Source of the DNA: Prunus persica
Lineage: Eukaryota; Streptophyta; Magnoliopsida; Rosales; Rosaceae
Length of the DNA stretch: 64,000 nt
Direction of reading: 5' to 3'
Assembly (NCBI RefSeq): GCF_000346465.2
Contig: NC_034010.1
Coordinates: 17,929,574 to 17,993,573, forward strand
The notes below the pieces were generated by a model. The model was not told where the DNA came from. It ran no database searches and saw nothing but the letters and a program-made list of their open reading frames with translations. Positions 51,210-63,199 of the stretch are shown here, one piece after another. A program made the translations under genes and the position numbers. The stretch's first letter is position 1; each line of letters begins with the position of its first letter.

Positions 51210-54200
51210 CCCAGAATCCTTCTTTGGCCGCTACCTTTCTTTTGCAATATGAAGGTATTCTGTGAAACCAAGTATGGGTGTGAAACACATGGTGTGAGTC
51301 CAGACTCTGCTATGATCTCTATTTACTTCTTTCCCCTCATCAGTCCCAGCCTACAATTTCATGTTTCTTGAATTTCTTTTTTTCATTAATGATCAAGTTC
51401 ATCCATACTTTTCAGTTAAATTTTCCAGCAAACTAGCACAATCTTACCTTGTTCTTCATTTTATTTCAATGCTTGAGTTTAGAACTTGCATTAAGTTTGA
51501 ACAAACCCAAAACTCTAAGGGATCTAATCAGTAATTGAGCTCTCCTATATTCAGAGTTTGAGTGAAGTGTAATTTAACTTGATTTCATGCTAAATTCTTA
51601 TTGTGAATTTCTTAATACATGGATGGGTGAGCATACTAATCAGCTTTGACTTGGTTCATAGTTAATTATATCCATCATCACTCCATCTATATTATTTTTG
51701 GTCTTCCTCTTTCCTTAATGAATCACACACTAAATAAATGTCTGACACATGAATAAACAAAATATCGTATAACTCACAAGTCATGAGCAAAGAAGAATAT
51801 ATTATAAGAAATTATAGTTTAAACCAGTGACCAATATATGCTTACTTAAACTGCACAAACCAGTAAAAAAATGAAACCCCCATAAAAGGTTCACCATCAA
51901 AATATCAACTTGAAATTGATGACAACACCTGTACATATGTTTCTTCTTAGCATTCTCTTGCTAGAACTTAAATAGTGAACCAGATTAAGAACATCATAAC
52001 GACCAGTAGTTAGCAATTGAACAAATAAGTACAAACAATACTGATCAATTGTTTTTCTTACAAGAAATAAAAGTTATTAAAACAAAGAACCAGAAACGAA
52101 AGATAAACATATAGCCATAGTACAAGGTACAAAAGCTTGGTGGATAAGAGATCCACCAACATTCTGATAAAGAAATCATCAAAACAAAACCAAATTACAA
52201 CTGTCCTCAGTTGTATGTTCAGAAGTTTATCCTACATCAATCCAACTGACCTCACACCAGAAAGTACTGAGGAATTAAAAGTCATAACAACTGACCTCAC
52301 ACCAATCTAAGCAATCAATGGCCTTGACTTCCAAATGTTTCTTATGCCTAGTACGCTTCATCTCACGACAAGCACGCCACATGACCGTTGGTTCCCAGCT
52401 TAGACCTGATGCAGTTTCAAGCACATTGCTCACAATCACAGGCTCACCTCTGATCCAATGACATTGAAAATGCTTAAACTCCTCATGTTGGATATCTCCA
52501 GCCCTTGGACAGTACAAGAAGTTGTCATCAGAACCCTCTCGAGAAGCTGCTTTCCTTAACTTATTGCTGCTCAAGTCAAGAACACCTGCAGAATTAGAAC
52601 ATGAACACTGTTGTGCAGAAATTCCAGCCGCGTGCGTAAATTTGTAAGTTTGAGCAATTTCCTCTGCTTTCTTAACCAACTCTCTGACATCATTTTCAGA
52701 AAACATGCATCTCAATTCTAGAAAACTTTGACGGCAGCCATCCTTGTTCTCTGGGGGGCAAAAAATACTTCCATCTAAATTTGCTTTCCTCTCGGATGTT
52801 GACCCTGTACGACAAGTGTGGCTAGTTTCTGAAGGCAGTTCTACAGCGTCCCGAATAGTTTAGGCCCTGATTGATATAGTCCATAATCACTTCCTCCCCA
52901 CCTCCCAGCAGGTGTCCATCTCGAATCTCTCGGCAACAGATGAGGCAAAGATCATATGAACATATAGGACAGCTTCTGTGTAAATCAATAATAGAAGTTT
53001 TGCAGTTGTTGCTGAAAAAGAAAACAAAAAAGTTAATATTGGATCCTTAATAGGTATACGGAACAAATCTATAATAGAATAAATTTCTGGTAAAGGCTCT
53101 ACCAGTACACTCGATCACCATAGGAGGAATCTGATCTTTGTATCTTTAGCTCCGAAAGAGATAGCCCTGTCCCAATTGACATCCAAAAAGCAAATTACAA
53201 AGATGCAGAAAGTTTTGTTAATATTTTGTGTTAGGTCTTAGGTGATAAAGATAATAATATCACACTGATCACTTATTTTGCAAATTAAAGAACCAATTTC
53301 ACACGTTTTTTTTCTACAATCAGAATCAACTCCAAGGAAGAATCAACAAACATCCACTAGGAAAATCTGAATAAAACAAATTAATGTAACATAAAGAATA
53401 TACCTATGTGTGCCTGTGTGTGTGGCAATGTCATTTGCAAACCTGCTTCCTTATGCCCAAAATCTATTCATGCAAAGCCATCTTCTAATCTTACATCCCA
53501 CACCCAAAATAATTATATTTATTGGGGGGAAAAACACTTCATTGTAGTCACTTGAACACAAAGTTATAAATCATAACCCTCCTTTTCAAAATATTAGATG
53601 ACATTGGAAATTTGGGAACTTTTTAGGTGGGGTGTGAATCATTATAACAAATGAAATCTACGAAATGTAAGAGCTGGTAAATTAAGCGGATAGTTTAAGG
53701 TCCATTAAGGCTGGTACCATAACAGAGGAAGAACACTACGTATCGTAATCAAATTTCAATAGGAAGTTTCAATACTTTCCTTTAAATACAACGAACTTCT
53801 GTGTGGGTTTGTTCTCTTGGTTCCAACAGTGTTTCAAGTAAATTCAGTCCCTGTTTTTGCAGTTCTTGGACTGCACTTTTATTTGTATCATCAACAAACT
53901 CCATATAATAAGTTCCAACACCTGTCTGACAAAAACAGAATATACCTTGTCTCCTAGCCTCGATCTCCATCTCAATCATTTGTTCATCATTAACTCTTTT
54001 CAAGAATGGAAGTAGTACTTGGAGCAAATACTTTGAGTGCTCAACTTTTTTATCTTCGCTAATGCAGAATTTGCAGCTGACACATAAAATTTTTTTACAG
54101 TGAAAACCATAAGATTTTATCAAACTTCACATAAATAACATATGAAATGAACAGGCATGAGGTGAAAATCAGATGTCCGCAGAAGGATAAACTGACTTTA

Positions 54201-56581
54201 GGTACATCTAAGCGTAAGCATGCTTTGCAATTGCAATTTCCACGGCATACAGGACAAGCCTCAGCAATAGCATCCTCTGACATCTGAGGATACCTATACA
54301 GTACAAAACTTCTAAATAAGTAGTCATAAAAACTATGTAAAGAAAAACTTCAAATATCAATTCAAAATATTTGGAGTATTACAATTACACATAAAAAGAG
54401 ACTTCTCTCAGTACTAGATCCAGTCCTAACATACCCCAGGTTCCACCCATTAATTTAAAGTTGATTCTAAAACCTTTATTAACAAATATTGAGCAATTTA
54501 CAGAGTAAAGGAAATTAGTTTTCTGGGAGTGCATCTATATTGCTTGATTACATACTTAGTCAAACGCATATAACTCTTTTTTTTGGGTAACAGCATATAA
54601 CTCATTTTAACTAAATTTACAATAGCAGAATGAATTAGTACTTGGGCTAAGAAATTTATATAATTTTCCAAAAACCTGTTCAAAAACAAGTTGCTGGAAA
54701 ATTAAATCCACAAACATCAGTTCAAGATACATGTACTGGATTTTACTAATAAAACTCACTTCAAAGAATGATGGAAGTCCAACAAAACTAATTCAAAAAA
54801 TCAACCATCTTTACAAGTTAGTAATCAGAAGAATCAATAAGATAGATCAAGCAAGTAATCCATACCATTTTTTTAGGCAAGAGATACAAAACCGCTTTCT
54901 CTTGCACCTTCTGCACCGAACAACACTGGCCTTGTCATTCCTCTGACATTGATGGCACATCAAAGACACCTCCTCAACATACTGTTAGATCCAAAATCAG
55001 AAGTTATTACATAATCACAACAATAGAAAACAATCACAAAACAGAGAATTACAAACATCATACTGCACTCTTCTTATTAACAATACAATTCCCACTGACA
55101 AGCTTCTCCATTCCCCTTTCAGATGCCTTAACTTTCTCAATTTTCTTACTCTGTCTACCACGTTTCTTTGCTGAAGCTCCTTCAACTTCCTTGCCACTAA
55201 AACCAGTACTTCCTTGCCCTTGACCTTCTTGAGAGTCCAACCCACTAAAGACATAAACTTTCTCATTCCCCAGACCCATTGGACCCCATTTCTCATCACT
55301 TCCAGTCCGATTCTCAACACATTTGGCATTTCTTTCTACCTCTATCACCTTCCCCAACTTTCTCAGGCACCAAATCTCTGTCCCTCTTCCTCCGCCTACT
55401 ATATTTCTTCCAAGTCGGAGCAACCCAATTGCCTTTACCCTCTTCCCATTTTGCTCCATCCCCACCTTCCACAACTTTCTCACCCGCCAAAGCTCCACCA
55501 CGCTTCTTCTTCTTCAAACTCAAAGCAACCCCATCACCTTCTTCACCTACCCATTTTGTCCCACCATTTTGATTTTCCAAAAAGCCCTCTTTCTTCTCTA
55601 AACCCCTATCATTTTCTCCAAAACCCGCTTCTGGGTCTTTCCCTGACCTCTTTCTACCTCTGCCCATCACACTCAACTCGGCACCAGCTTTCTGTTCTAC
55701 CTACAGCTGAGAAGTTGAGACCTTGAGCTACAGTCGCTCACCGTACAGATGCTACTGGGAGCTGGGAAGTTTTTTCTCCATTCTCAATTTTTGTTTTAAT
55801 ATTTTCTTCTCCCTTAGCTTGTGTTGTACTTGTACTCCAAGTTTCATCCTCCATTTTCTCTGTATGAGTGTGTCAGGTGTTTTTCCTTTTCTTCTTTTTT
55901 TCCATTTAGATTTTGAAAATTACACGAACAGCCTTACTAAATATTTTGTTTTTCTTCCAGGAATATTAATTTACGAGAAGGTACAATTTGTGCGCAGAAG
56001 GGCTTTTTGTATTTTTGCAGAAAATAGGCAATGGCATCTTAATTTTCCTTACTTTTAAAAAGAATTGAGATTTTTTTTTTCTTTTTTTTTTTGGGTTTTG
56101 GCTTCACCACATTTACAAATTACGAGGCAAATTATTTTTGTTTAGAGAAATTAAAATCAAATGGTGGATCTGAACCGGAAAAAGAGTACCAAAATATTTC
56201 TTCCAACCAAGCTAACCTAGCTCACATGGAAAAGCTGGTTCCAGCATTGGATTTCTTCCAACAAAGTAGGGAGAAAATGGTATTCATAACTTATTTGAAA
56301 TCAAATAGCTTTGTTTGGACAAACTACATCTCTGTCAATGCAAATAACAAACCAAACACAACTTGTGTTTACCGAAAGTATTAGCATGCAAGCATCCACT
56401 GAGAAAATTTCAACAATGAATTAAAATACACTAGGAAATGTCCAACCAAATCGCTCATGTGTTAAGATAGAATCAGATATGTTAAGAATTTCAATATAAA
56501 CCTGACATTATAAGATCAAAAAAGACGGAACATGAGAAGTGATTCAGATTCTTTGAGTCACATACGCATGCTCTTAGAGCT

Positions 56582-57332
56582 TTACTTTTTGCCTGCTTTT
56601 TTTCCTGGTTTTGTTGGTCTTGCTGGTCCAGTAGTTTTAGCATGAACTCTACGTTTCCGTGTCATTGCAAATTCTCCAAATTTATGTCCAACCTTTTCTT
56701 CAGTGATCTTGCAACGAAAATGAACCTTTCCATTATAAATACGAACTGTAGAACCCACGAATTCTGGCAAAATTGTAGATCTCCGCGACCAAATTTTCTT
56801 ATTCATAAGAAGATCTTTGTTGTTCTTCATTTTCATCAAGAATGCATCCACAAAAGCACCGTCGTAAAAATGAGACCTACTCAAAGACAAACACAACCCA
56901 AAACCCAAATACCATAAGAACAGAGGAAGAGAAGGGAAAAAAACCCAATATAAAAATATAAAAGCATATACAGAAACACAAGTGTGGTGACAACATAGTA
57001 GCCAAAAAGAAATAAAACATAAACCATGGCGACAAAATATTCATGGAAAAAAAGAGTAACACTGTAAAAGATACATACTCTTGCTTGGCCTGCGTACTGT
57101 AACCTGCTTTGTCCTGTTTACCCAATCCCACAGCCGCTGCCTTTCCGGAGTTCAGCTATACCAAACGAACCAACCCAACCAACACCAACACAGCATCACA
57201 TACTATCAGATCCATGTAATAAATGCATAAACAAATATGTATATATCAAGGTAATGCTACCTTGGTGAAGGACTCGGAAAAGAGTTTGCCAACTAGCCCA
57301 TGGTTAAAGGTTGAAATTAGACGCTTTGCCAT
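56582..57332 (-). CDS. RPS19: mitochondrial ribosomal protein S19 (uS19m), nuclear gene
   Basis: Small-subunit protein of the mitochondrial ribosome. Exons, minus strand: 57261-57332, 57079-57155, 56582-56879; phases close to 148 residues. The first two exons give a Lys/Arg/Ser-rich, acid-poor leader ([18 protein letters not shown]...) that looks like a mitochondrial targeting peptide. Exon 3 carries the bacterial/mitochondrial S19 body: [59 protein letters not shown]. It is not the cytosolic S15/uS19 type. The leader is a separate exon set joined to an intronless body, as expected for a gene moved from mitochondrion to nucleus. The exon 3 acceptor has two AG choices three bases apart (TTTGAG|TAG|G), so two isoforms differing by one residue are possible. 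No fused RNA-binding domain is seen. Confidence 0.92.
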
Positions 57333-58830
57333 CTTTGTCTCTGTTCCCTGACTCTTAGAATTAGAATGGGTTGGGTTTTTTCTCTGATATAAGTTGCAAA
57401 ATATGAAAATGAATCAGGAAAGAACAAATAACTTTCTTTTCATAAGAAAGAGAAGAAGTAGAGTAGCACATAAGAAAAGAGCACACAAGAACACCCATTC
57501 CTGATTCCTCCACAAATAACTCTCAGCCTTCATCTAATTTCACCCATTTGTACAAATCAATAAAGTGTGAAGTACTTTAGTTAGCTTATGAAGCAATTAT
57601 CAACATCTAGTCAAAGAAGGCACAACCACTTAACAACCCTACAAACCTGGATTACATGTCAAAAATAAAATTTATACAGAAGGCATGATGCTTGAACAGA
57701 AAGGGAGAATAGTTGATACAATATAGTCAAAGAATTAAATCCTACAAAGGCAACTGGACAGTGGACAACCTTATAAAGAAAATCCAGGCACTTCCAACAA
57801 GTTACCTCTGTCAAACCCATAAACAGAACAACCCAAATCAAATAGCCACAAGTAAAATACACAAAAGAATATTGGAAATTATCATAACTATTACGCATTT
57901 TCTCTGCCACCAAATGAAAATTCATAAATAAAAAAAAGTGACAAATTTACAATAGCAAAAACCCACATCCCTTGAAAATGAAAAGAAACCTTTGAAACAC
58001 CTAAAACCCACATGAGCATTTATACAAAAAGCCAGAGAAATAACACGGGCAGATACGAACCTAAAACAAATAAAAAGGGAAAAATATAATTTATTTCAGA
58101 TAAGTGAAGTCGCTAAGCTGCAGAGAAACAAACTGAGCTATATGGCCATATGCACACATCACGCATATCCACATATGGACAACTATGTATGAATATATGT
58201 ATATATTTTCGGGTCAGGTTTTTGGAATTAGGGTTACCTGGGAAGGGAAAGGAAATGGAAAGTGAAGTTGCGCTGCCTGTGAAAATCGGAAATGGACGGA
58301 GGGAGGACTGAATCCCCAAAACCTTTTCGTCGTATAATTTTATTTTTCTAGCACTGCTTGTTATTTAATCCAACTTTGTAGTATTTGCAAAACAGGTCAA
58401 CTATTCTCAATAGTTCCCACAGGGAACCACATAGTTCAAACTACACTATAATTTATGACAATTCCAGATTCTATGTTATCTGCACTGCAGCTCCTTATCT
58501 AGCTTTGAAGATAGATAGGGAGCTGCAGACTGCAGTGCCCTAAAACCCAAATGGAAAAATGCCATTCTCATGCCAATACGTGATATAGAAAACCAATAGC
58601 AACAACAATGATAGTTAAAACCCTATAAATTAAAGAGAAAGAGGGAAGATTGAAATTGAAAAGAAATAAACATAATATGCCTCTTACCTGAGTCTTGTGG
58701 CTCAGCAGTGCGCCTCAATTGATCCAACAAGAAAAAACTGTAGGCAGAATGGAAGGAAAGGAGAGGAGTGGGCTATGTGAAGAGATGGCGCAAAGAAGCA
58801 ACGTGATGTGAGGGAAGGAGACGACGCACC
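57333..58830 (-). other. 5' leader exons and introns of the S19 gene
   Basis: Upstream of the ATG an acceptor CTTATATCAG (about 57384-57393) opens a short leader exon. Two candidate donors lie further up: CTTCCCAG|GTAACC at 58238 and GACTCAG|GTAAGAG near 58687. They suggest either two successive leader exons or alternative first exons, the distal one starting near 58750-58830. Non-coding; inferred from splice signals only. Confidence 0.45.
58482..58537. repeat. short foldback
   Basis: GCACTGCAGCTCC near 58482-58494 pairs with GGGAGCTGCAGACTGCAGTGC at 58517-58537, with TATCTAGC/GATAGATA between them able to extend the stem. It is about 56 bases long with a tiny loop. It could be a MITE relic or a hairpin-forming intron segment of the S19 leader. 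Confidence 0.55.
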
Positions 58831-58849
58831 CAGAGAAGTGAGCCAGAAA

Positions 58850-59135
58850 ATAGATAGGGGTATTTTCGGAAATTTTCAAAATTCATTAAAACCCAGCGCC
58901 TCAAATTTATCAGAAAATGAAACCTTATTTATTGCTTTCTCATATGTTAACAATCGGGCTGCACTTTTCAAATTTTTTTTAAAATTACTTATTACTTCAA
59001 ATAATCAACGTTAAACGGGTACTTAATATTGCTTAAGCCATCTATATGGTTGTAAAGTAACTCTTTTTCATCAATGCAAGAAACCAAGTTGTGGTTAAGG
59101 CAGAAAGACGATAAATTTCATATTTCATTGGATTA
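58850..59135. other. spacer, nothing recognised
   Basis: AT-rich DNA upstream of the S19 leader and downstream of the RING gene, which is convergent in position but on the same strand. No coding or repeat signal stands out. Confidence 0.4.
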
Positions 59136-59387
59136 GAGCATCTACAATCATGCTCTCTATTTTTCAATTAAAATATAGCTAAAAACACACATAAAAGTTA
59201 TTTTAGGAACTTCATAAAATTTGAACTCCAATCATATTCCAATCAAAATTCATAAATACTATAATTATTTTTTGATTCAATATAATTACTTCATCTCTAT
59301 ATAAAAATAATTAATATTAATTAAAAGTTTAAAATATACATAAAAGAAAACAACATTAAATTATAGGAGCCCATTGAAGATGCCCTC
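59136..59387. mobile_element. MITE of the GAGCATC family, next to the RING stop codon
   Basis: Left end GAGCATCTACAATCATG preceded by TTA; right end GGAGCCCATTGAAGATGCCCTC. Same ends and internal order (CTCTATTTTTCA, TAGCTAAAAACA, AAGTTATTTTA) as the element at 61524-61910. The right end is ten bases from the stop codon of the RING gene, so it probably forms part of its 3'UTR. Confidence 0.7.
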
Positions 59388-59396
59388 ATATCAAAA

Positions 59397-60566
59397 TTAC
59401 AGTACGAGACTAGTCAAGATGACTTTGAGGAATTTAAATTTGGCATCCATATCTGCCCGGAGTGTTGAACCCTTCAAGATAATAACATGCGATTTTTCTA
59501 ATCCGGGTTGAGCAGTGGTGGTGATCTGTTTTTGTAGCTCCCAGGATTTTTTGAGATTGGTTTGAAGTTGAAGATGCACCTCTTTTTCCTTATTTCTGAT
59601 AGTTTTGAGGTCTGTTTGCAGTTTAGCAATCTGAGCCTCTACCTCTTGAGCTTGGTTTCTCAGACCTTGCAATTCTAAGTGGTGAGCAGCACACTGAGAT
59701 CTGCTTTTCTGTAGATGTTCAATAGAGGTATGCATTGTCTCCCACTTATCTGCAGCTTGTTTGAATTCTTGAGCTGAGACAAGTCCAGAATGATAAACAG
59801 ATCGAGGAACGAGATGCTCTTCAGCCAAGACTTGCCAATGGTATATTAATTCCCCCACCATTTGATGACCTTCTTCGACAGCAAAATCTTTATTTTGCCA
59901 TTGCTTGATACGTGAGATGGCTTGCTGGGCTCTTGAACTTGGTCTTGGTGGCACACTGAAGCCAGAGTTGAGGTCTCTGCAGTTGTAAATAGGAGTGATC
60001 AAAGAATTAAACACTTTACTCTTGCAGACAAGACACTCCTCCTTTTGAGAGCTGTAAGTGTACAAACAAGGCCTGCAATACAAATGCCCACAAGTAGTCA
60101 CAACTGGCTCTCTTGCCATTTTCATGCACATGTTGCACTCAAAGTATGATGCAGATCTTGGTGGGTGCAGATCTTGATCTTGATGAAGGGTTGGATTTAA
60201 ACCATCCAGAGACACAGTATAATCATCGCTTTTGGGGGTGTCACGCTCGTGTTCATGTACATGGGTTGTACATGAATTATTTGAAGGCTTTGTTTTCATG
60301 AAAAGTTGATCAAATTGGTCAAGGAGTGAGGAAACAACACCACCACCACCATCATCATCATCATCCCCCTCCTCCTCATAATAATAATAATCATCATCCA
60401 TAGTTTCGTTCCAATCGGATTTTGGGGGGGAAAACTCAAGGGGGGATATGGAAGGCATTATCATATTTCCGTCCCAATCGCATTGTGGGGGGAAAAACTC
60501 AAGGGGGGATATGGAAGGCATTATCGGTGACTCGATTGGTGTTCTAATTTCATTGTTGGAAGCCAT
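59397..60566 (-). CDS. RMA-like RING-type E3 ubiquitin ligase, intronless
   Basis: 389 residues from MASNNEIRTP. The frame stays open upstream but has no earlier ATG. N-terminus: a duplicated unit (MPSISPLEFFPPQCDW and MPSISPLEFSPPKSDW), then acidic/Tyr/Gly tracts (DDDYYYYEEEGDDDDDGGGG). C3HC4 RING at about residues 144-181 (CNMC ... CGHLYCRPC ... CLVC), followed by TPIYNCRD and VPPRPSSR as in the RMA family (LVPIYG ... IPPRP). The rest, about 285-375, is a predicted coiled coil (Gln/Glu/Lys/Leu-rich). RMA ligases normally end in a membrane anchor and act in ER quality control; here no clear transmembrane segment is seen, only a weak hydrophobic tail (VILTSLVL). So the RING is RMA-like but the location may differ. 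Single-exon structure fits the family. Confidence 0.85.
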   Translation of the reverse strand: MASNNEIRTPIESPIMPSISPLEFFPPQCDWDGNMIMPSISPLEFSPPKSDWNETMDDDYYYYEEEGDDDDDGGGGVVSSLLDQFDQLFMKTKPSNNSCTTHVHEHERDTPKSDDYTVSLDGLNPTLHQDQDLHPPRSASYFECNMCMKMAREPVVTTCGHLYCRPCLYTYSSQKEECLVCKSKVFNSLITPIYNCRDLNSGFSVPPRPSSRAQQAISRIKQWQNKDFAVEEGHQMVGELIYHWQVLAEEHLVPRSVYHSGLVSAQEFKQAADKWETMHTSIEHLQKSRSQCAAHHLELQGLRNQAQEVEAQIAKLQTDLKTIRNKEKEVHLQLQTNLKKSWELQKQITTTAQPGLEKSHVIILKGSTLRADMDAKFKFLKVILTSLVL

Positions 60567-60677
60567 GGATATAAAAGCAAACCAAAGCAAAACAAAAAAA
60601 TTGAGCACCGGGAAGCCTTAGAAGATCGAACTCAACAAGAAGAGAAATAAGATTGGGTTTTTATTCTAAAGAGACCT

Positions 60678-60691
60678 ATGTATATATAAGG
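60678..60691 (-). promoter_or_regulatory. TATA-like box of the RING gene
   Basis: On the minus strand CCCTTATATATACATAGG lies about 115-125 bases before the ATG, leaving a leader of roughly 90 bases. Prediction only. Confidence 0.45.
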
Positions 60692-60724
60692 GAGAGACTT
60701 CAGAATCTAAACCAAATACGATTA

Positions 60725-60782
60725 GAATTAGGATTAGGATTAGGATTAGGATTAGGATTAGGACTTAGACTAGGACTAGGAT
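60725..60782. repeat. (GGATTA)n microsatellite
   Basis: About seven hexamers GGATTA passing into degenerate GGACTTAGACTAGGACTAGG. It resembles telomeric DNA in style but the unit is not the plant telomere heptamer TTTAGGG. A poly-T of about 22 follows at 60828-60849. Confidence 0.9.
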
Positions 60783-60849
60783 TTCTTGGTTTACAAGTCT
60801 CCAAATCCGATTGACAAGTGACAGCCCTTTTTTTTTTTTTTTTTTTTTT

Positions 60850-61523
60850 AAATAAGAAGAAAAATAGAATCCCATATGTAGTAGGATTTTCTTGGTTCAT
60901 AAGTTCCCAAATCCAACTTGAGGAGTTTCTTTAAAGAAAATTTTATTTACGCTATATTGTTATTTATCCATAAAATAAAAAAATTTATTGAGTTGGGCCA
61001 AAGGTGGAATAGTTTAAAAAATAATTAGTATTAGTGTAGGACCCAAAAAACAAAAATAAAAACACTCCGAGTTAGCGTGTAAACCAATATTACTTGTACA
61101 ATTAGGACTGGAGAGAAGAATTAACACAACATATAGAAGTTGTATTTTCATATTTTAGCTGTTTTGGGGCATTGTTGTAAATAAGCCTATATACATACAT
61201 ATTAGGTAAATTGGTTTTTAAATTTTTATTTTATTTTTATACAAGCGATACTGGTTGAAAAGAAGAAGACAATAGTTGATAGGTTGAGGTTTTCTCACAT
61301 CGTGTTTGTGAGCTTTTAATCATACTTAATTCAAGTTTTTAGAAAATCATTGTTCCGCTCAAAACAGAATTAGTGCTAAATTGCCCAATCCTAATCTTTT
61401 TTGGTCCAGTCCTAATCTTGTCTAACAAACAAGGCCTTAATGTTGGTAGTATTATTCATTGTGTTTTTTATTGTGCTAAACACGACATGGTTCTTATTTT
61501 GTATTTTATGCCCAAATGTCTTA
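60850..61523. other. spacer, nothing recognised
   Basis: AT-rich intergenic DNA without coding or repeat signal that I can name. Confidence 0.4.
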
Positions 61524-61910
61524 GAGCATCAATAATCATGCTCTCTATTTTTTAGTTAAATTTTAGCTAAAAACATATTAAAGTTATTTTATGAGCTCTC
61601 TATAAAATTTAAACTCTAATCATACTCTCTAGTTTAGGGAGTCATAAATGTTATAATTCTTTTTTAATTGGTCAATCTCTATTAAAAAATAATATAAAAA
61701 ATAGTTAGCATTAGTTAAAGGTTTGAAATACTTATTAAATTGTAGAGAGCCACTAGAAGTCTTTTCTCTCTCCTCAAATTTAGGAGCTCCTAAAGGTCTC
61801 TTCTCCCTATTTTAGAAGGTGGATAGGGAGCATAGGTGGAGTTGTATTTTTCCAATTCCTCCCTAAAATTTGTCTAAGAATGTAATTTAAGGAGCCCATT
61901 GTGGATGCTC
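61524..61910. mobile_element. MITE of the GAGCATC family, with TTA target duplication
   Basis: Ends GAGCATCAATAATCATG and, reversed, GAGCATCCACAATGGGCTCC, flanked by TTA on both sides (61521-61523, 61911-61913), as in Tourist-like elements. 387 bases, non-coding. The central part has a second inverted motif (GGAGCTCCTAAAGG, CTCCCTATTTTAG...). It is the longer sibling of 59136-59387. Confidence 0.75.
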
Positions 61911-61998
61911 TTACAGACCCAATATTGACACTTTATGCACCAAATCCATATTTTTTTTAAATAGTATTTTCGCTTAGATATATATATATCCCCTTCTA

Positions 61999-62366
61999 TT
62001 GAGGGATCTCTCAAATAATTTTATTTGAGGGACGCCCTTTAGGGTACCCTACAATTTTTTTCCCAATGATCCAATCCATCTATTTTTTAGGTCTTCATTC
62101 ATAGATCATCCTTACAAAAAAAATTAGACAAATCGGAAACCGTTTCGACATCCAATTGTGTCTTACAAAATCAATGAACACGGTACTTCAAGAAAGTACT
62201 AAAATTTCGATAACTCAATTGAGTGGTCAAATGATATCGGATTCAAGTGATTTTTTTTGTAGAGATGATCTTTGAATGAGTATTTACAAAATAGAAGTTT
62301 TGGATTAGTGAAATACAATCTGGAGTGGGGCCAACAAAGAATGTCCCTCAAATAAGGATCCCTCAA
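61999..62366. mobile_element. Stowaway-like MITE with TA target site
   Basis: Left end TTGAGGGATCTCTCAAATAATTTTATTTGAGGGAC; reversed right end TTGAGGGATCCTTATTTGAGGGACATTC. Both are flanked by TA, the mariner/Stowaway target. The left end carries an extra 11-base insertion in the inverted repeat. The interior is non-coding. The right end touches the CT array. Confidence 0.65.
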
Positions 62367-62367
62367 T

Positions 62368-63199
<832 letters not shown>

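Larger units (their letters stand above)
45875..55667 (-). pseudogene. JMJ25/IBM1-like JmjC histone demethylase gene, probably inactive
   Basis: Family members remove H3K9 methyl groups in the nucleus. Recognised parts, minus strand: MGRGRKRSGKDPE start (55667); Cys-rich region in exons near 54870-54990 (CHQCQRNDKASVVRC ... FCISCLKKW) and 54190-54290 (CPVCRGNCNCKACLR); VEHSKYLLQVLLPFLKR (54000-54050); [19 protein letters not shown] (52900-52980); then the JmjC domain from about 52715 to 47930 ([57 protein letters not shown]). Damage: frame change in exon 1 (about 55325-55355), another at about 52841-52852, a 5-base TTTAC duplication at 50631-50640, an uncertain frame change near 49990-50003, a missing G at about 49765 (WDIFRREDV motif), HCD changed to HCN, and a stop in the C-terminal repeats. 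Exons otherwise keep good splice sites, so decay is recent or the assembly has indel errors. Confidence 0.8.

Noticed and set aside
56582..56908. Cytosolic ribosomal protein S15 (uS19 of the 40S subunit)
   Set aside because: Residues such as [15 protein letters not shown] and GHKFGEFA are of the bacterial/mitochondrial S19 type, and a targeting leader is present.
60725..60782. Telomere-like repeat
   Set aside because: The unit is GGATTA, not the plant telomere heptamer, and the tract is short and internal.
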